Source: SFTJ01 sp045613305
GTDB taxonomy: Bacteria > Bacteroidota > Bacteroidia > Bacteroidales > Muribaculaceae
Direction of reading: 5' to 3'
Assembly (NCBI GenBank): GCA_045613305.1
Contig: JAZLAU010000028.1
Location: 151,546-215,545, forward strand
Length of the DNA: 64,000 bases
The first letter of the stretch is position 1. Each line of letters starts with the position of its first letter. Made by a program: the position numbers and the translations under genes. Below the pieces are notes generated by a model. The model saw only the letters and a program-made list of their open reading frames with translations, made no database searches and had not been told where the DNA came from. This document shows positions 16,510-27,500 of the stretch, in pieces.

Positions 16510-16728
16510 ATGATAAAGCCGTTAGACGGAGCGGGAAATTTCGAAATGAAAGAAGCCATGATATCGGAAGATACATATGAATCGTCACAGTCAGTTGGAA
16601 TGTGCAGCGAAGACGACGACTTGAAATTGATGGCGCTTATAGGTTTTGCTATAAGTGCAGATGGTGATGTGCAAGAAAGCGAAGAATTGTATAGGGAATT
16701 TTTAAAAAAAGTTGAGGGTTGCGACTAA
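16510..16728 (+). CDS. Small acidic protein of unknown function
   Basis: 72 residues, rich in Asp/Glu and Ser, without a signal peptide or membrane span. The C-terminal half (DDLKLMALIGFAIS, then ADGDVQESEELYREFLKK) would form helices and an EF-hand-like acidic loop, but no family is recognisable. It begins with ATG 38 bp after a PUL element and ends 4 bp before the GH38-like start, which fits a real leading cistron. It could instead be a chance frame in a long leader; a leader-peptide role is possible. Confidence 0.5.
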   Translation: MIKPLDGAGNFEMKEAMISEDTYESSQSVGMCSEDDDLKLMALIGFAISADGDVQESEELYREFLKKVEGCD

Positions 16729-16732
16729 CGTT

Positions 16733-19234
16733 ATGAAGAGGTTAAGGGTTCTTTTTTTGTTGTTATTTGTCGCTGAGATATGCTTTTCGCAAGGTCGCTA
16801 CTTTGTGGATGGGTATCATGGCGGAGTGTACGGTCATTACCCACTAAAGTGGAAGACAAAGTTTATAGTTGAAAATTTAAAGAAGCATCCCGAGTGGCGC
16901 ATAGGTCTTGAAATAGAGCCAGAGACGTGGGACTCGGTGCGAGTTGCAACCCCCGACTCCTATAAGGAATTTGCAGAGATGGTGAATGGAAATCAGATGG
17001 AATTCACCAATCCGTCGTATGCTCAGCCTTATTGCTACAACATCACCGGCGAGAGCATAATACGCCAATTTCAATACGGCATAAAGAAGATACACAGCCA
17101 TTTTCCGGGCGTTAAGTTTACTACCTATTCGGTTGAAGAACCGTGTTTCACAAGTTGCCTGCCAACGGTGCTGAGTCAATTGGGATTCAAGTATGCCTCG
17201 CTGAAATGTCCTGACACATTGTGGGGAGGATATTCGGCAGCCTATGGAGGCGAATTAGTGAATTGGATAGGCCCCGACGGAACCGTTATGCTCACAGTGC
17301 CTCGATATGAGTGTGAGGAACTGGAGGAAAACAGTACATGGCAAACTAAGGCATGGCGTAATTCGCGAGAATATTTTAAGGCATGCGAAGACTATGGAAT
17401 AAAGAATCCGGTGGGCATGTGCTATCAAGATGCCGGATGGCGAAACGGGCCATGGATAGGCGACGGCGACGGCACAAAATATGTGCTTTGGACCGATTAC
17501 ATTGAGAACATTGCCGACCACAGTTTGGTCACTGACTATAAATTCACACAGGAAGAGGTACGCCCAAATTTGATGTGGGGCAGCCAGGTTATGCAGCGCA
17601 TAGGCCGCCAAGTGCGCGCTGCCGAGAATAAGATGGTGATGGCCGAAAAAATGTGGGTTATAGGCCATTTGGAAAACGGATATAATGCCGATGTGGCGCA
17701 GTTGGATGAAGGTTGGCGTACGCTAATGCTTGCCCAACACCACGATTCGTGGATTGTGCCCTACAATGGATTGAAGGGTTACGGTACATGGGCCGATGCC
17801 ATAAAACAATGGACCGACGTGTCGGTGACTGTTGCCGATGAGGTGATGGAGGCGGTGAAGAATATGCACTCCGGGGGATATGCCGTGAGGGTGATTAACA
17901 CTCAAGCATATGAACGCCAAGAGGTGGTGCAAGTGAACTTGCCCGAACACATAGCAGCAAAAAATGTGAGAGTGACCGACCGAAATGGCAAGCCAGTGGC
18001 TTTTGCAACCGAAGGGCAGACCCTTTATGTGAAGGCTAAAGTGCCTGCGTTTGGATACACTACTTACAAGATAGAACTGAATGGCGAATGTGGAGAAACA
18101 TCAGCCAAGAAACAACAGGCTAAGGGTGGCATGTTTGTTTTAGATAACGACATGTATAGCATAACCTTTGACCTTAATCGTGGCGGTGTGGTTAGCAGTT
18201 TGGTGGCAAGGAAATGTGGCAATAAAGAGTTTGTGGATGCAAGCAAAGATTATCTCTTTGGTGAAATGCGCGGATTCTTTTATGAGCGTGACCGATTTGT
18301 GTCGAGTGCAGAAAGCGTTGCTCAGATAGAGGTGCTCGAAGATAATGCGCTTGTGAAAAAAGTTGCTCTTAAGGGGCATATTGCCGACCATCCGTTCACA
18401 AAGGTCATAACGTTGAGGAACGGCGATGCAAAAATTGGAGTTGACCTTAAAATAGAGTGGACTCGCAACGAAGGGATAGGTGAATATAAAGAAAAAAATT
18501 GGGGAAAAGACCGCAGAGCGTTTTGCGACGACCGATATAAACTTAGTGTAATGTTCCCTGCACAGATTGAAAAGGGCGAGTTGTATAAAAATGCTCCGTT
18601 TGATGTGTGCAAGAGCAAACTTGAGAACACATTCTTCAACCGTTGGAGCGAAATAAAGCACAATATAATACTCAATTGGGTGGATGTTGTGGCAGCGAAT
18701 GGCAAGTATGGATTGGCATTATATAGCGACCACACAACATCATATTCCTACGGCGCCGATTATCCGTTGGCGCTGACGTTGCAATATTCAGGAGGAGGAT
18801 TGTGGGGCAGAAATTATGCCATCACTCAAGCCACCGAAGTTCATTACGACATCATGCCTCACCGAGGCGTGTGGACCGCAGCCGGGGTGAGCGAAATGAG
18901 CGATGCAATAAATGAGCCGTTGCAAGCATTCTTGGTGGCCGATGATAATCTTGAGCAAAAGAGTTATTTGCAATTGCCAGAAGGCCTTATGTTGAGCGCT
19001 GCAAACATTGATAACGGCAAAATGATAGTTCGATTATTTAATGCATCGGGCAAAAAGGGTAAAAAGCAAATAATGCTTGGCGTAGCCGCCGAGAGCGTGT
19101 GCGAGGCTGATTTGCTTGGCAATCAAACCAATGCGTTGAAATTGAAGCGTGAAGGCGGCGGTAAAACGTCGGTGAGTGTCGACATGGCGCAATTTGGAAT
19201 TAAAACACTTGAAATTAAATTGAAACAAAACTAA
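16733..19234 (+). CDS. GH38-like glycoside hydrolase with divergent active site
   Basis: 833 residues with signal peptide VLFLLLFVAEICFSQG, hence periplasmic or secreted. The N-terminal domain follows GH38 alpha-mannosidase order: YFVDGYHGGVYGHYP in place of the zinc-binding HxD motif, WRIGLEIEPETWDSV, GESIIRQFQYGIKKI and EEPCFTSCLPTVLSQLGFKY. The last aligns with the D-x-F-G-x-S-x-x-L-P nucleophile region and puts Glu135 or Glu136 where Asp is expected. The central and C-terminal beta-domains (YSITFDLNRGGVVSSL, LQYSGGGLWGRNYAI) also look GH38-like. The ATG at 16733 follows the small ORF; the longer frame begins with TTG. It may cleave mannosides by altered chemistry, use another sugar, or be inactive. 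Confidence 0.65.
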   Translation: MKRLRVLFLLLFVAEICFSQGRYFVDGYHGGVYGHYPLKWKTKFIVENLKKHPEWRIGLEIEPETWDSVRVATPDSYKEFAEMVNGNQMEFTNPSYAQPYCYNITGESIIRQFQYGIKKIHSHFPGVKFTTYSVEEPCFTSCLPTVLSQLGFKYASLKCPDTLWGGYSAAYGGELVNWIGPDGTVMLTVPRYECEELEENSTWQTKAWRNSREYFKACEDYGIKNPVGMCYQDAGWRNGPWIGDGDGTKYVLWTDYIENIADHSLVTDYKFTQEEVRPNLMWGSQVMQRIGRQVRAAENKMVMAEKMWVIGHLENGYNADVAQLDEGWRTLMLAQHHDSWIVPYNGLKGYGTWADAIKQWTDVSVTVADEVMEAVKNMHSGGYAVRVINTQAYERQEVVQVNLPEHIAAKNVRVTDRNGKPVAFATEGQTLYVKAKVPAFGYTTYKIELNGECGETSAKKQQAKGGMFVLDNDMYSITFDLNRGGVVSSLVARKCGNKEFVDASKDYLFGEMRGFFYERDRFVSSAESVAQIEVLEDNALVKKVALKGHIADHPFTKVITLRNGDAKIGVDLKIEWTRNEGIGEYKEKNWGKDRRAFCDDRYKLSVMFPAQIEKGELYKNAPFDVCKSKLENTFFNRWSEIKHNIILNWVDVVAANGKYGLALYSDHTTSYSYGADYPLALTLQYSGGGLWGRNYAITQATEVHYDIMPHRGVWTAAGVSEMSDAINEPLQAFLVADDNLEQKSYLQLPEGLMLSAANIDNGKMIVRLFNASGKKGKKQIMLGVAAESVCEADLLGNQTNALKLKREGGGKTSVSVDMAQFGIKTLEIKLKQN

Positions 19235-19254
19235 ATACTGAATTAAAATAAGCA

Positions 19255-21591
19255 ATGTTTATTAAGCAAAAACTAAACCTGGCTATAGCGGCATTAGCCC
19301 TAATGTTTGTGTCGTGCGGAACGACAGCAAATAAAGAAACATCGTCACAATTAACAAAATATGTGAATCCGTTTATCGGAGCGAGCACCAACGTGGATGC
19401 GGCAGGTGCCTATCACGGATTGGGCAAGACCTTTCCTGGAGCAACTACCCCATTCGGAATGGTGCAAGTGAGTCCAAACACAATCACCGGCGGCGACAAT
19501 GGCTCGGGCTATAGTTATGAGCATGGCACCATTGAAGGTTTTGCAATGACTCAGATGAGTGGTATAGGTTGGTTTGGCGATATGGGCAACTTTTTGGTTA
19601 TGCCAACCGTAGGTGAGTTGAAAACATCGGCGGGCAAAGAGGGCGGAAGCATCGACGGCTATCGCTCGGCTTACGACAAAACCACTGAAGTGGCAAAAGC
19701 AGGATATTATTCAGTTCATTTAACTGATTATGACATAAAAGTAGAAACATCGGCAACAGCCCATTGCGGTATGTTGCATTTCACATTTCCGGCCAATGAG
19801 CAGTCGAGAATCCAAGTGGATTTGGCACGCAGAGTTGGCGGCACATCATCAGAACAATATGTGAAAGTGCTAAATGAAAACACCATTGAGGGGTGGATGA
19901 AATGCACTCCAGAAGGTGGAGGTTGGGGAAATGGCGACGGAAAGGCCAAATACACCGTGCACTATTATGCAACCTTTAGCAAGCCATTTAAGCAATATGG
20001 ATTCTGGAAGGCAAACATTCCAGAAGGTGCTTCGCGCAAACGCGATGACGTGACCAGCGATGCATACCAACAATTGGTGGCAAATGCCGAGGTTGTGACA
20101 GGTGAAACTGAAATGACAGGAAAGCATTTGGGCTTCTTTGCAGAGTTTGCCACTGAAGCCGGCGAAGAGATTGATATGAAGGTGGGCATTTCGTTTGTTG
20201 ACATAGCCGGTGCAAAAGGCAACTATGAAGCAGAAATTGCCGATAAGACATTTGCTCAAGTAGTGAGCGGAGCCGATGCCATGTGGGAAAATGCTCTAAG
20301 TAAAGTGAAAATCAGCGGTGGCACCGACGAAGAACGCACAGTGTTCTATACAGCTCTATATCATACAATGATTGACCCTCGTAACTACACCGATGTTGAC
20401 GGCCGTTATGTGGGAGGAGATTATAAAATACACAATAGCGACAACAAATATACCCGTCGCACTATTTTCAGCGGCTGGGATGTGTTTAGAAGTCAATTCC
20501 CATTGCAGTGCATCATAAATCCGGAATTGGTGAGCGACCAAGTTAATTCGTTGATACACCTTGCTGAAGAAAGCGGAAACGAGTATTACGAACGATGGGA
20601 ACTGCTAAATGCATATTCTGGTTGCATGTTGGGCAATCCGGCGTTGCCAGTTATTGCCGATGCATATGCAAAGGGCATACGCACATTCGATGCCCAAAAG
20701 GCATTAAAATATGCGGTTAATTCGTCGAAAAAGTTTGGAAACGACAAGTTGGGATATTCGCCCGATGGAGTTTCGCATACGTTGGAATATGCCTACGCCG
20801 ATTGGTGTGTAGCGCAGTTGGCAAAGAGCTTGGGCGAAACCGAAATAGCTGCCGAATATGAGCAGAAATCGCAAGCATATCGCAATGTGTTTAATGCCGA
20901 AGAGGGTTGGTATTTGCCACGCGATGCCCAAGGCAATTGGTTGGCACATGGCGAAAACTTCCGTATGATGGAAGGCTTTGGCTGCGTAGAGTGTAACCTA
21001 TATCAACAAGGTTGGTTTGTTCCGCACGATGTGCCAGGTATGGTTGAAATGATGGGTGGCAAAGATAAGGTTTTGGCCGATTTGACCGCATTTTTCGACA
21101 ACATGCCAAGCAATATGCTATGGAATCAGTATTATAACCATGCCAATGAGCCAGTTCACTTTGTTCCGTTCTTGTTTAACCAAGTGCAATCGCCATGGTT
21201 AACACAAAAATGGACTCGCTACATCTGTACAAACGGTTATAAGAATAAAGTGGAAGGTTTGGTAGGAAATGAAGATGTTGGCCAAATGTCGGCATGGTAT
21301 GTTTTGGCGGCCAGTGGTTTGCATCCATCATGTCCGGGCAATACAGTTATCGAAATCACTTCGCCAATGTTCGACAAGATAGAGTTTGCATTAGACAAAC
21401 GCTATTGCGAAGGCGAAAAATTTGAGGTGGTGGCGCATAACAACAGTGCCGAAAACATCTACATAGAGCGTGCCCTACTCAATGGCGCAGAGTATATAAA
21501 GAGTTACATTGATTTTGAAGAAATTAAGAAAGGCGGCAAGTTGGAATTGTTTATGAGCAACGTCCCAAATGAAAATTGGGGTGTAAGATAA
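19255..21591 (+). CDS. GH92 alpha-mannosidase, lipoprotein
   Basis: 778 residues. Lipobox LMFVSC (Cys21) is followed by GTTANKE without acidic residues at +2 or +3, suggesting a periplasmic rather than surface lipoprotein. GH92 hallmarks are YVNPFIGASTN, FPGATTPFGMVQVSPNT near the N-terminus, GWDVFRSQFPL mid-protein and GNEDVGQMSAWYVL with Glu673, the region of the catalytic carboxylates and Ca2+ ligands. GH92 enzymes are Ca2+-dependent inverting exo-alpha-mannosidases; alpha-1,2 is the commonest specificity but cannot be assigned here. It lies 20 bp after the GH38-like gene and is one of three GH92 genes in the locus. Confidence 0.93.
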   Translation: MFIKQKLNLAIAALALMFVSCGTTANKETSSQLTKYVNPFIGASTNVDAAGAYHGLGKTFPGATTPFGMVQVSPNTITGGDNGSGYSYEHGTIEGFAMTQMSGIGWFGDMGNFLVMPTVGELKTSAGKEGGSIDGYRSAYDKTTEVAKAGYYSVHLTDYDIKVETSATAHCGMLHFTFPANEQSRIQVDLARRVGGTSSEQYVKVLNENTIEGWMKCTPEGGGWGNGDGKAKYTVHYYATFSKPFKQYGFWKANIPEGASRKRDDVTSDAYQQLVANAEVVTGETEMTGKHLGFFAEFATEAGEEIDMKVGISFVDIAGAKGNYEAEIADKTFAQVVSGADAMWENALSKVKISGGTDEERTVFYTALYHTMIDPRNYTDVDGRYVGGDYKIHNSDNKYTRRTIFSGWDVFRSQFPLQCIINPELVSDQVNSLIHLAEESGNEYYERWELLNAYSGCMLGNPALPVIADAYAKGIRTFDAQKALKYAVNSSKKFGNDKLGYSPDGVSHTLEYAYADWCVAQLAKSLGETEIAAEYEQKSQAYRNVFNAEEGWYLPRDAQGNWLAHGENFRMMEGFGCVECNLYQQGWFVPHDVPGMVEMMGGKDKVLADLTAFFDNMPSNMLWNQYYNHANEPVHFVPFLFNQVQSPWLTQKWTRYICTNGYKNKVEGLVGNEDVGQMSAWYVLAASGLHPSCPGNTVIEITSPMFDKIEFALDKRYCEGEKFEVVAHNNSAENIYIERALLNGAEYIKSYIDFEEIKKGGKLELFMSNVPNENWGVR

Positions 21592-21644
21592 GCAAGTGAG
21601 CCAATTTTAGCCTAAGAGCAATAAGAGGATATTATTGTTACGTC

Positions 21645-24575
21645 ATGAAAAGAGTTTTTGTATTAGTTTTAACCATAGTTACATCATTGAGTATGATTGC
21701 CACCCGCAGAATATCATTGAATTCTGCCGATGGCAATGCTCAATGGCAATTGGCCCGTCAGATTGACGTGTTGGGGTATAGCGGGTTGCGAATATCAACA
21801 CCCGATTTTAAGTATTTTGAAGGGATTGATGCCGTAGTGCCGGGATGCACGTTTACGTCGTATGTAGAGGCAGGAATTGAGGAAGACCCCAACTATGGCG
21901 ACAACATATACCTTGTGGATGAAACATATTATAATCGACCATTTTGGTATAGGGCCAAGTTTAAGACTCCGCAATGTTCGGCAGGCGAACGCGTGTGGCT
22001 TCACTTTGACAACACCAATCGTTTTGCCGATTTTTATCTCAACGGCGAAAAGTTGTCGGGTACGGCGAGTTCGATAAAGGATGTGAGTGGTCACATGCTC
22101 CGCACAAAATATGATATTACCGAAAAATTAAAAAGCGATGGCGAAAATGTTGTTGCTGTGCTCATCTACGACCCCGACCAAAAAAAGACACGCACTGCAA
22201 GCGATTTGTATGGAGTGGCTTGCAGCCCGAGTTATCTTGCAGGCGCCGGATGGGACTGGATGCCATATGTGCCAGGACGTTTGGCAGGAATCACAGGCTC
22301 GGTGTATTTGCAAATCACAGGCTCGGTGGTGATTGAAGACCCATGGGTGCGCAGCAAATTGCCTACAATGGATGAGGCATCGGTTGAGGTGTCGACCCGA
22401 TTGCGCAATGCTTTGGCAACACCGAAAGTGGTAGAGGTGGAAGGCAAAATCATGCCCGGCAACATCACCTTTAAAAAGTCGGTGACCGTGCCGGCTAATG
22501 CCGTTGGCGAAGTGAAATTCAGCGAAAAAGAATATCAGCAACTTCTAATAAAAAATCCGCAATTGTGGTGGCCAAACGGTTATGGCGAACCATCGATGTA
22601 TAGTTGCAACATAAAGTGCACAAGCAACGGCTCATTGTTGGATGAAAAAACAGTTAATTTTGGTATAAGGAAGTATGAATACCGCAATGTGACCAATTCG
22701 TCGGGTTATCCGGTGCTGACACTTTATGTGAATGGAAAGAAAATTTACGTAAAGGGTGGCAATTGGGGTATGAGCGAATATTTGCTGCGCTGCCATGGCG
22801 AAGAGTATGAGAAGAAGATTCGTCTTCACAAGGACTTGAATTATAATATGATACGATTGTGGACTGGTTGTGTTACCGATGACGAATTCTACGATTACTG
22901 CGACCGTTATGGCATAATGGTGTGGGACGACTTTTGGTTGTATTTTTCATATTCAGGAGTGGCACAGCCCGAGGCGTTTAAGGCTAATGCCCTCGACAAA
23001 GTACGCCGATTGCGCAACCATCCGTCGATAGCCGTGTGGTGTGGTGCAAATGAAACAACGCCAGCCACCGAACTGAACGATTATTTGCGACAATTGATAG
23101 CCACCGAAGATGGGGGCGACCGATTGTATAAGCCATGCTCAAATAACGACGGCTTGTCGGGAAGCGGATGGTGGACAAATCAGACACCAGACCGATACTT
23201 TGACTCGGCATCGAATGCAATGGCTTTTGATGGAACAAATTATCCTAACTATTTCACGTCGACAGCGGGTTACGGAATGCGCACAGAGATAGGTATGGCC
23301 ACATTCCCAACTTATGAAAGTGTGTGTGAATTTATTCCGGCCGCCGAGCGTTGGCCGTTGCCAAGTGATGATGTGCTGAAGAATCAGGATTTCACCGTGT
23401 GGAATCATCACTTTTTCGGTAAAGAGGCCACAAATGCCGGTCCGGTAGATTATAAAAATACTATCAACAACCAATATGGCACATCGGCGAGTCTTTCGGA
23501 GTTTTGCGAAAAGGCTCAATTGCTCAACATAGAGTCGTCGAAAGGAATGTATGAAGCATGGAACGATAAACTGTGGAACGATGCGTCAGGATTGTTGCTT
23601 TGGATGAGTAATCCGGCTTATCCGTCGTTTGTGTGGCAAACCTACGACTATTATTATGAAACCACAGGCACTTATTGGGGCGCCAAGAAGGCTTGTGAGC
23701 ATAATCACATACAGTGGAATTCGTTGACCAACAGCGTGAAAGTGATAAACACTGGCGGCAGCGATTTGCAAGGAGTGGCGGCTGAGGTTGAAGTGTTTAA
23801 CATCAACGGTAAGAAGTTGACTCAATTTTCGCGTAAGGAATATGTTAACGTTCCATCGGCTCAGGCTGTTGAGGCTTTTGTGCTTGATTTTAACAAGTCG
23901 AGCGCCGATTTAACCCCAATAAGATTCATAAGATTGACATTGACTGCCAGCAACGGCGATGTGCTGTCGGAAAACTTCTATTGGACAAACGGCAGCCAAA
24001 AATATAATTATCACACATTGCAAAACATACCCGATGCAAATGTGCAAGTAGAGGTGAGCGATAATTCGCGATTGGGCGAGGGCATAGTGGAATTGACATT
24101 GACCAACAATAGTGAAAATGTGGCGTTTGCAAATAGACTACGATTGGTGAATAGAGTGACAGGTGAACGCATATTGCCGCTAATAATGAGCGACAACTAT
24201 ATAACCCTAATGCCGGGTGAGAAGAAAACTGTGCTTGTGGAATCGGTCGACAACCAATTTAAAGATGGTTTTGATGTGCTGATAAAGCAATATCACTGTG
24301 TGGAAAGAGTAGCGGCCAGCGAAAAGACAACAGGCATAGGCGAAGTGGATGATGACAAGCAAAGTGTGAGCGTTGTAGCCGAAAACGGTAAAATTGTGGT
24401 TAGAGGTCATGCCCCACGCGGTGCGACGGTAAGTGTGCTGAATGTGCAAGGCCATTTAGTGGCACGCGCTGTGATGTCGGGCCAAACTGCCATTGAAGTG
24501 CCATCGGGCGCCATATACGTTGTGCGTGTTGAAGGTGAGGAAATTAGCGAAACACATAAAGTGATAGTTAAATAA
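21645..24575 (+). CDS. GH2 exo-hydrolase (beta-mannosidase/exo-glucosaminidase type) with T9SS tail
   Basis: 976 residues with a short signal peptide. The GH2 sugar-binding domain (WLHFDNTNRFADFYLNGEKL), an Ig-like domain and the TIM barrel follow in order. The acid/base is Glu470 in WCGANETTP and the nucleophile Glu548 in GMRTEIGMATFPTYES. Spacing and the GVACSPSYLAGAGWDWMPY segment place it near exo-beta-glucosaminidase and glycoprotein beta-mannosidase members rather than beta-galactosidases. The last 70 residues (ENGKIVVRGHAPRGATVSVL to the end) form a T9SS-like sorting domain. In a mannose-glycan PUL the likely job is removal of the core beta-1,4-mannose; beta-glucosaminidase activity is the main alternative. 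It is a close paralogue of the next gene. Confidence 0.85.
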   Translation: MKRVFVLVLTIVTSLSMIATRRISLNSADGNAQWQLARQIDVLGYSGLRISTPDFKYFEGIDAVVPGCTFTSYVEAGIEEDPNYGDNIYLVDETYYNRPFWYRAKFKTPQCSAGERVWLHFDNTNRFADFYLNGEKLSGTASSIKDVSGHMLRTKYDITEKLKSDGENVVAVLIYDPDQKKTRTASDLYGVACSPSYLAGAGWDWMPYVPGRLAGITGSVYLQITGSVVIEDPWVRSKLPTMDEASVEVSTRLRNALATPKVVEVEGKIMPGNITFKKSVTVPANAVGEVKFSEKEYQQLLIKNPQLWWPNGYGEPSMYSCNIKCTSNGSLLDEKTVNFGIRKYEYRNVTNSSGYPVLTLYVNGKKIYVKGGNWGMSEYLLRCHGEEYEKKIRLHKDLNYNMIRLWTGCVTDDEFYDYCDRYGIMVWDDFWLYFSYSGVAQPEAFKANALDKVRRLRNHPSIAVWCGANETTPATELNDYLRQLIATEDGGDRLYKPCSNNDGLSGSGWWTNQTPDRYFDSASNAMAFDGTNYPNYFTSTAGYGMRTEIGMATFPTYESVCEFIPAAERWPLPSDDVLKNQDFTVWNHHFFGKEATNAGPVDYKNTINNQYGTSASLSEFCEKAQLLNIESSKGMYEAWNDKLWNDASGLLLWMSNPAYPSFVWQTYDYYYETTGTYWGAKKACEHNHIQWNSLTNSVKVINTGGSDLQGVAAEVEVFNINGKKLTQFSRKEYVNVPSAQAVEAFVLDFNKSSADLTPIRFIRLTLTASNGDVLSENFYWTNGSQKYNYHTLQNIPDANVQVEVSDNSRLGEGIVELTLTNNSENVAFANRLRLVNRVTGERILPLIMSDNYITLMPGEKKTVLVESVDNQFKDGFDVLIKQYHCVERVAASEKTTGIGEVDDDKQSVSVVAENGKIVVRGHAPRGATVSVLNVQGHLVARAVMSGQTAIEVPSGAIYVVRVEGEEISETHKVIVK

Positions 24576-24593
24576 TAAATGCCATAAAAATCT

Positions 24594-27500
24594 ATGAAAA
24601 AATTATTTGTAGCATTGTTGCTGTTGGCCATTATGCCAACGGTGGCTAATGGTGTGGAGCGGATATCGCTAAACACTATAGATGACGCGGCAAAATGGGA
24701 GATTTGCCCACAAGAAGACTTGCCTGGGGTGTCGGGCAAAGAAGTGTCGCAACCAAAATTTGAAATGCCTGCGACAAAAGTTCCGGGCGTGGTTCCGGGC
24801 GTGGTGTTTACGGCATATGTAAATGCCGGCAAAGAGAAGGACCCCAACTACGCCGACAACATCTACAAGGTGGATGAAACTTTTTATAGCCGTCCATTCT
24901 GGTACAGATGTGAATTTGCCACACCGAAAAGTTATAAGAAAGGACAAAGAGTGTGGTTGCGATTTGATAACACCAATCGCTTTGCCGATTTCTATTTTAA
25001 CGGCCAAAAATTATCGGGAACCGAAACGTCGACCAAAGACGTTAGCGGTCATATGATACGCACAAAGTATGATGTAACCCACTTGCTCAGCCCAGATGGC
25101 AACAATGCTGTGGCAGTGTTGATTTATGACCCCGACCAAAAGAAGACTCGCAATGGCAAGGGCCCTTATGGCGTAGCGTGCAGCCCGAGTTATTTGGCGG
25201 GAGCCGGATGGGACTGGATGCCGTATGTGCCTGGCCGATTGGCCGGAATCACAGGCTATGCCTATTTGGAAGTTGCGGGCGACGTGGTGATGAACGACCC
25301 TTGGGTGCGTAGCGAATTGCCAACACTCGACCGTGCTGAGATTGAGATAAGAAGCCAATTGAAAAACGTGTCGCCTAAAAAACGCAAGGTGACACTTCAG
25401 GCTACTATTATGCCGGGCAACATAAAGGTTAAAAAGAAGGTGGAGATTATGCCTAATTCCACATGTGAGGCATTGGTGAGCAGCGAAGATTTCAAGCAAC
25501 TGATTATTAATAACCCAAAACTATGGTGGCCTAACGGCTATGGCGACCCAAATTTGTATGAGTGCAAACTTCAGGTGAAAGACGGTCGCAAAATTCTTGA
25601 TGAGAAAACCGTGACTTTTGGCATTAAGAAGTATGAATATAAGATGGTTGATAACAAGGTGGGATATCCTGTTATGACCTTCTTCATCAATGGCCAAAAA
25701 CTATACTTGAAGGGTGGCAATTGGGGCATGAGCGAATATCTTCTGCGTTGCCAAGGTGAGGAGTATGAAAAGAAGATAAAGTTGCATAAGGATTTGAACT
25801 ACAATGTTATACGTTTGTGGACCGGATGCGTTACCGATGACGAGTTTTATGACTATTGCGACCGTTACGGCATAATGGTATGGAACGATTTTTGGCTATA
25901 TGTAGCCTATAACGACGTGGCACAGCCAGAAGCGTTTAAGGCCAATGCACTCGATAAGGTGCGCCGATTGCGTAACCATCCATCGATAGCCCTATGGTGT
26001 GGAGCAAATGAAACCCACCCGAAAAAAGACCTCGATGACTATTTGCGCGCCATGGTTGCAGAAGAAGATGCCGGCGACCGCATGTATAAGTCATGTTCAA
26101 ACCAGGACGGCCTGTCGGGCAGCGGATGGTGGGGCAATCAGCCACCACGCCATCACTTTGAGACATCGGGCAGCAACTTGGCATTTAACGACCCTCCATA
26201 TCCATACGGCATTGATTATGGCTATGGCATGCGCTCGGAGATAGGTATGGCCACATTCCCAACCTATGAGAGTGTGAAACTATTTATTCCAGAAGATAAG
26301 TTGTGGCCGTTGCCAACCGATGACCAACTTAAGAACGATAACGACAATGTGTGGAATAAGCACTTCTTTGGCCGTGAGGCGTCGAATGCTAATCCTATAA
26401 ATTATCGCAAGTCGGTAGATGGCCGTTATGGAGCGTCGAAGAGTCTTGAAGAATTTTGTGAAAAGGCTCAGTTGATTAACATTGAAGACATGAAGGGAAT
26501 GTATGAGGCATGGAACGACAAGATGTGGAACGATGCCTCAGGCTTGATAATTTGGATGAGTCAATCGGCCTATCCGTCGTTTGTATGGCAAACCTATGAC
26601 TATTATTACGATGCAACAGGAGCCTATTGGGGAGCCAAGAAGGCATGTGAGCATCAACACATACAATGGAATTCATCGAACAATAGTGTGAAGGTTATCA
26701 ACACCGGCGTGGCTCCAATGCAGGGTGTTAAGGCCACTGCTACAATCTATGACATAGAAGGCAATGAAATGTCGCAATATGGCAAGACTGCTACTCTCGA
26801 CGTTAAGGCCAACGACATAGCCGAAGCAATGGTGCTAAACTTTAACCCCTACAACTTGGCACACGGCAAGGATGTTGCAGCCTCTACAGAACTTGGCCAC
26901 AACAAAACACGCCATTTGAACGACGGAGCGCAAGGCAGCCGTTGGGAAAGTGCCCACACCGACAGCGAATGGGTGTCGGTAGACCTTGGCAAGGTGGAGG
27001 AGATAGGCGATTTGGTTATAAGATGGGAAGCCGCTTATGCTAAAGAATATGCCATCGAGGTGTCGGCCGACGGTAAACAATGGAGCACAGTGTATGAGCA
27101 GAAATCGGGCGAGGGCAATACCGAAACCATCAATCTCAACGGTGTGAAGGCTCGCTATGTGAAACTTGATTGCCAAAAACGTGCAACGATGTTTGGCTTC
27201 TCGGTTTTTGAAATCGAGGTGTATCCGTCATGGCTTAAGCAAGACGAAAAATCGGCAATGCAATTCATTAAGTTAGAATTGTGTGATGCTAAGGGTAACT
27301 TGATATCAGAAAACTTCTATTGGCGAAATTCACGCAAAGAACTTGATTATACCGAATTGAATCAGTTGCCAGAGGCTCAAGTAAAATGCCGATTGATGTC
27401 GCAGTCGACAGGCGGAACAGTGCAGTTGTCGTTGACCAATGAATCGAACACCGTGGCATTTGCAAACCGCCTTCGTTTGGTGGACAGTGACACCCAAGAC

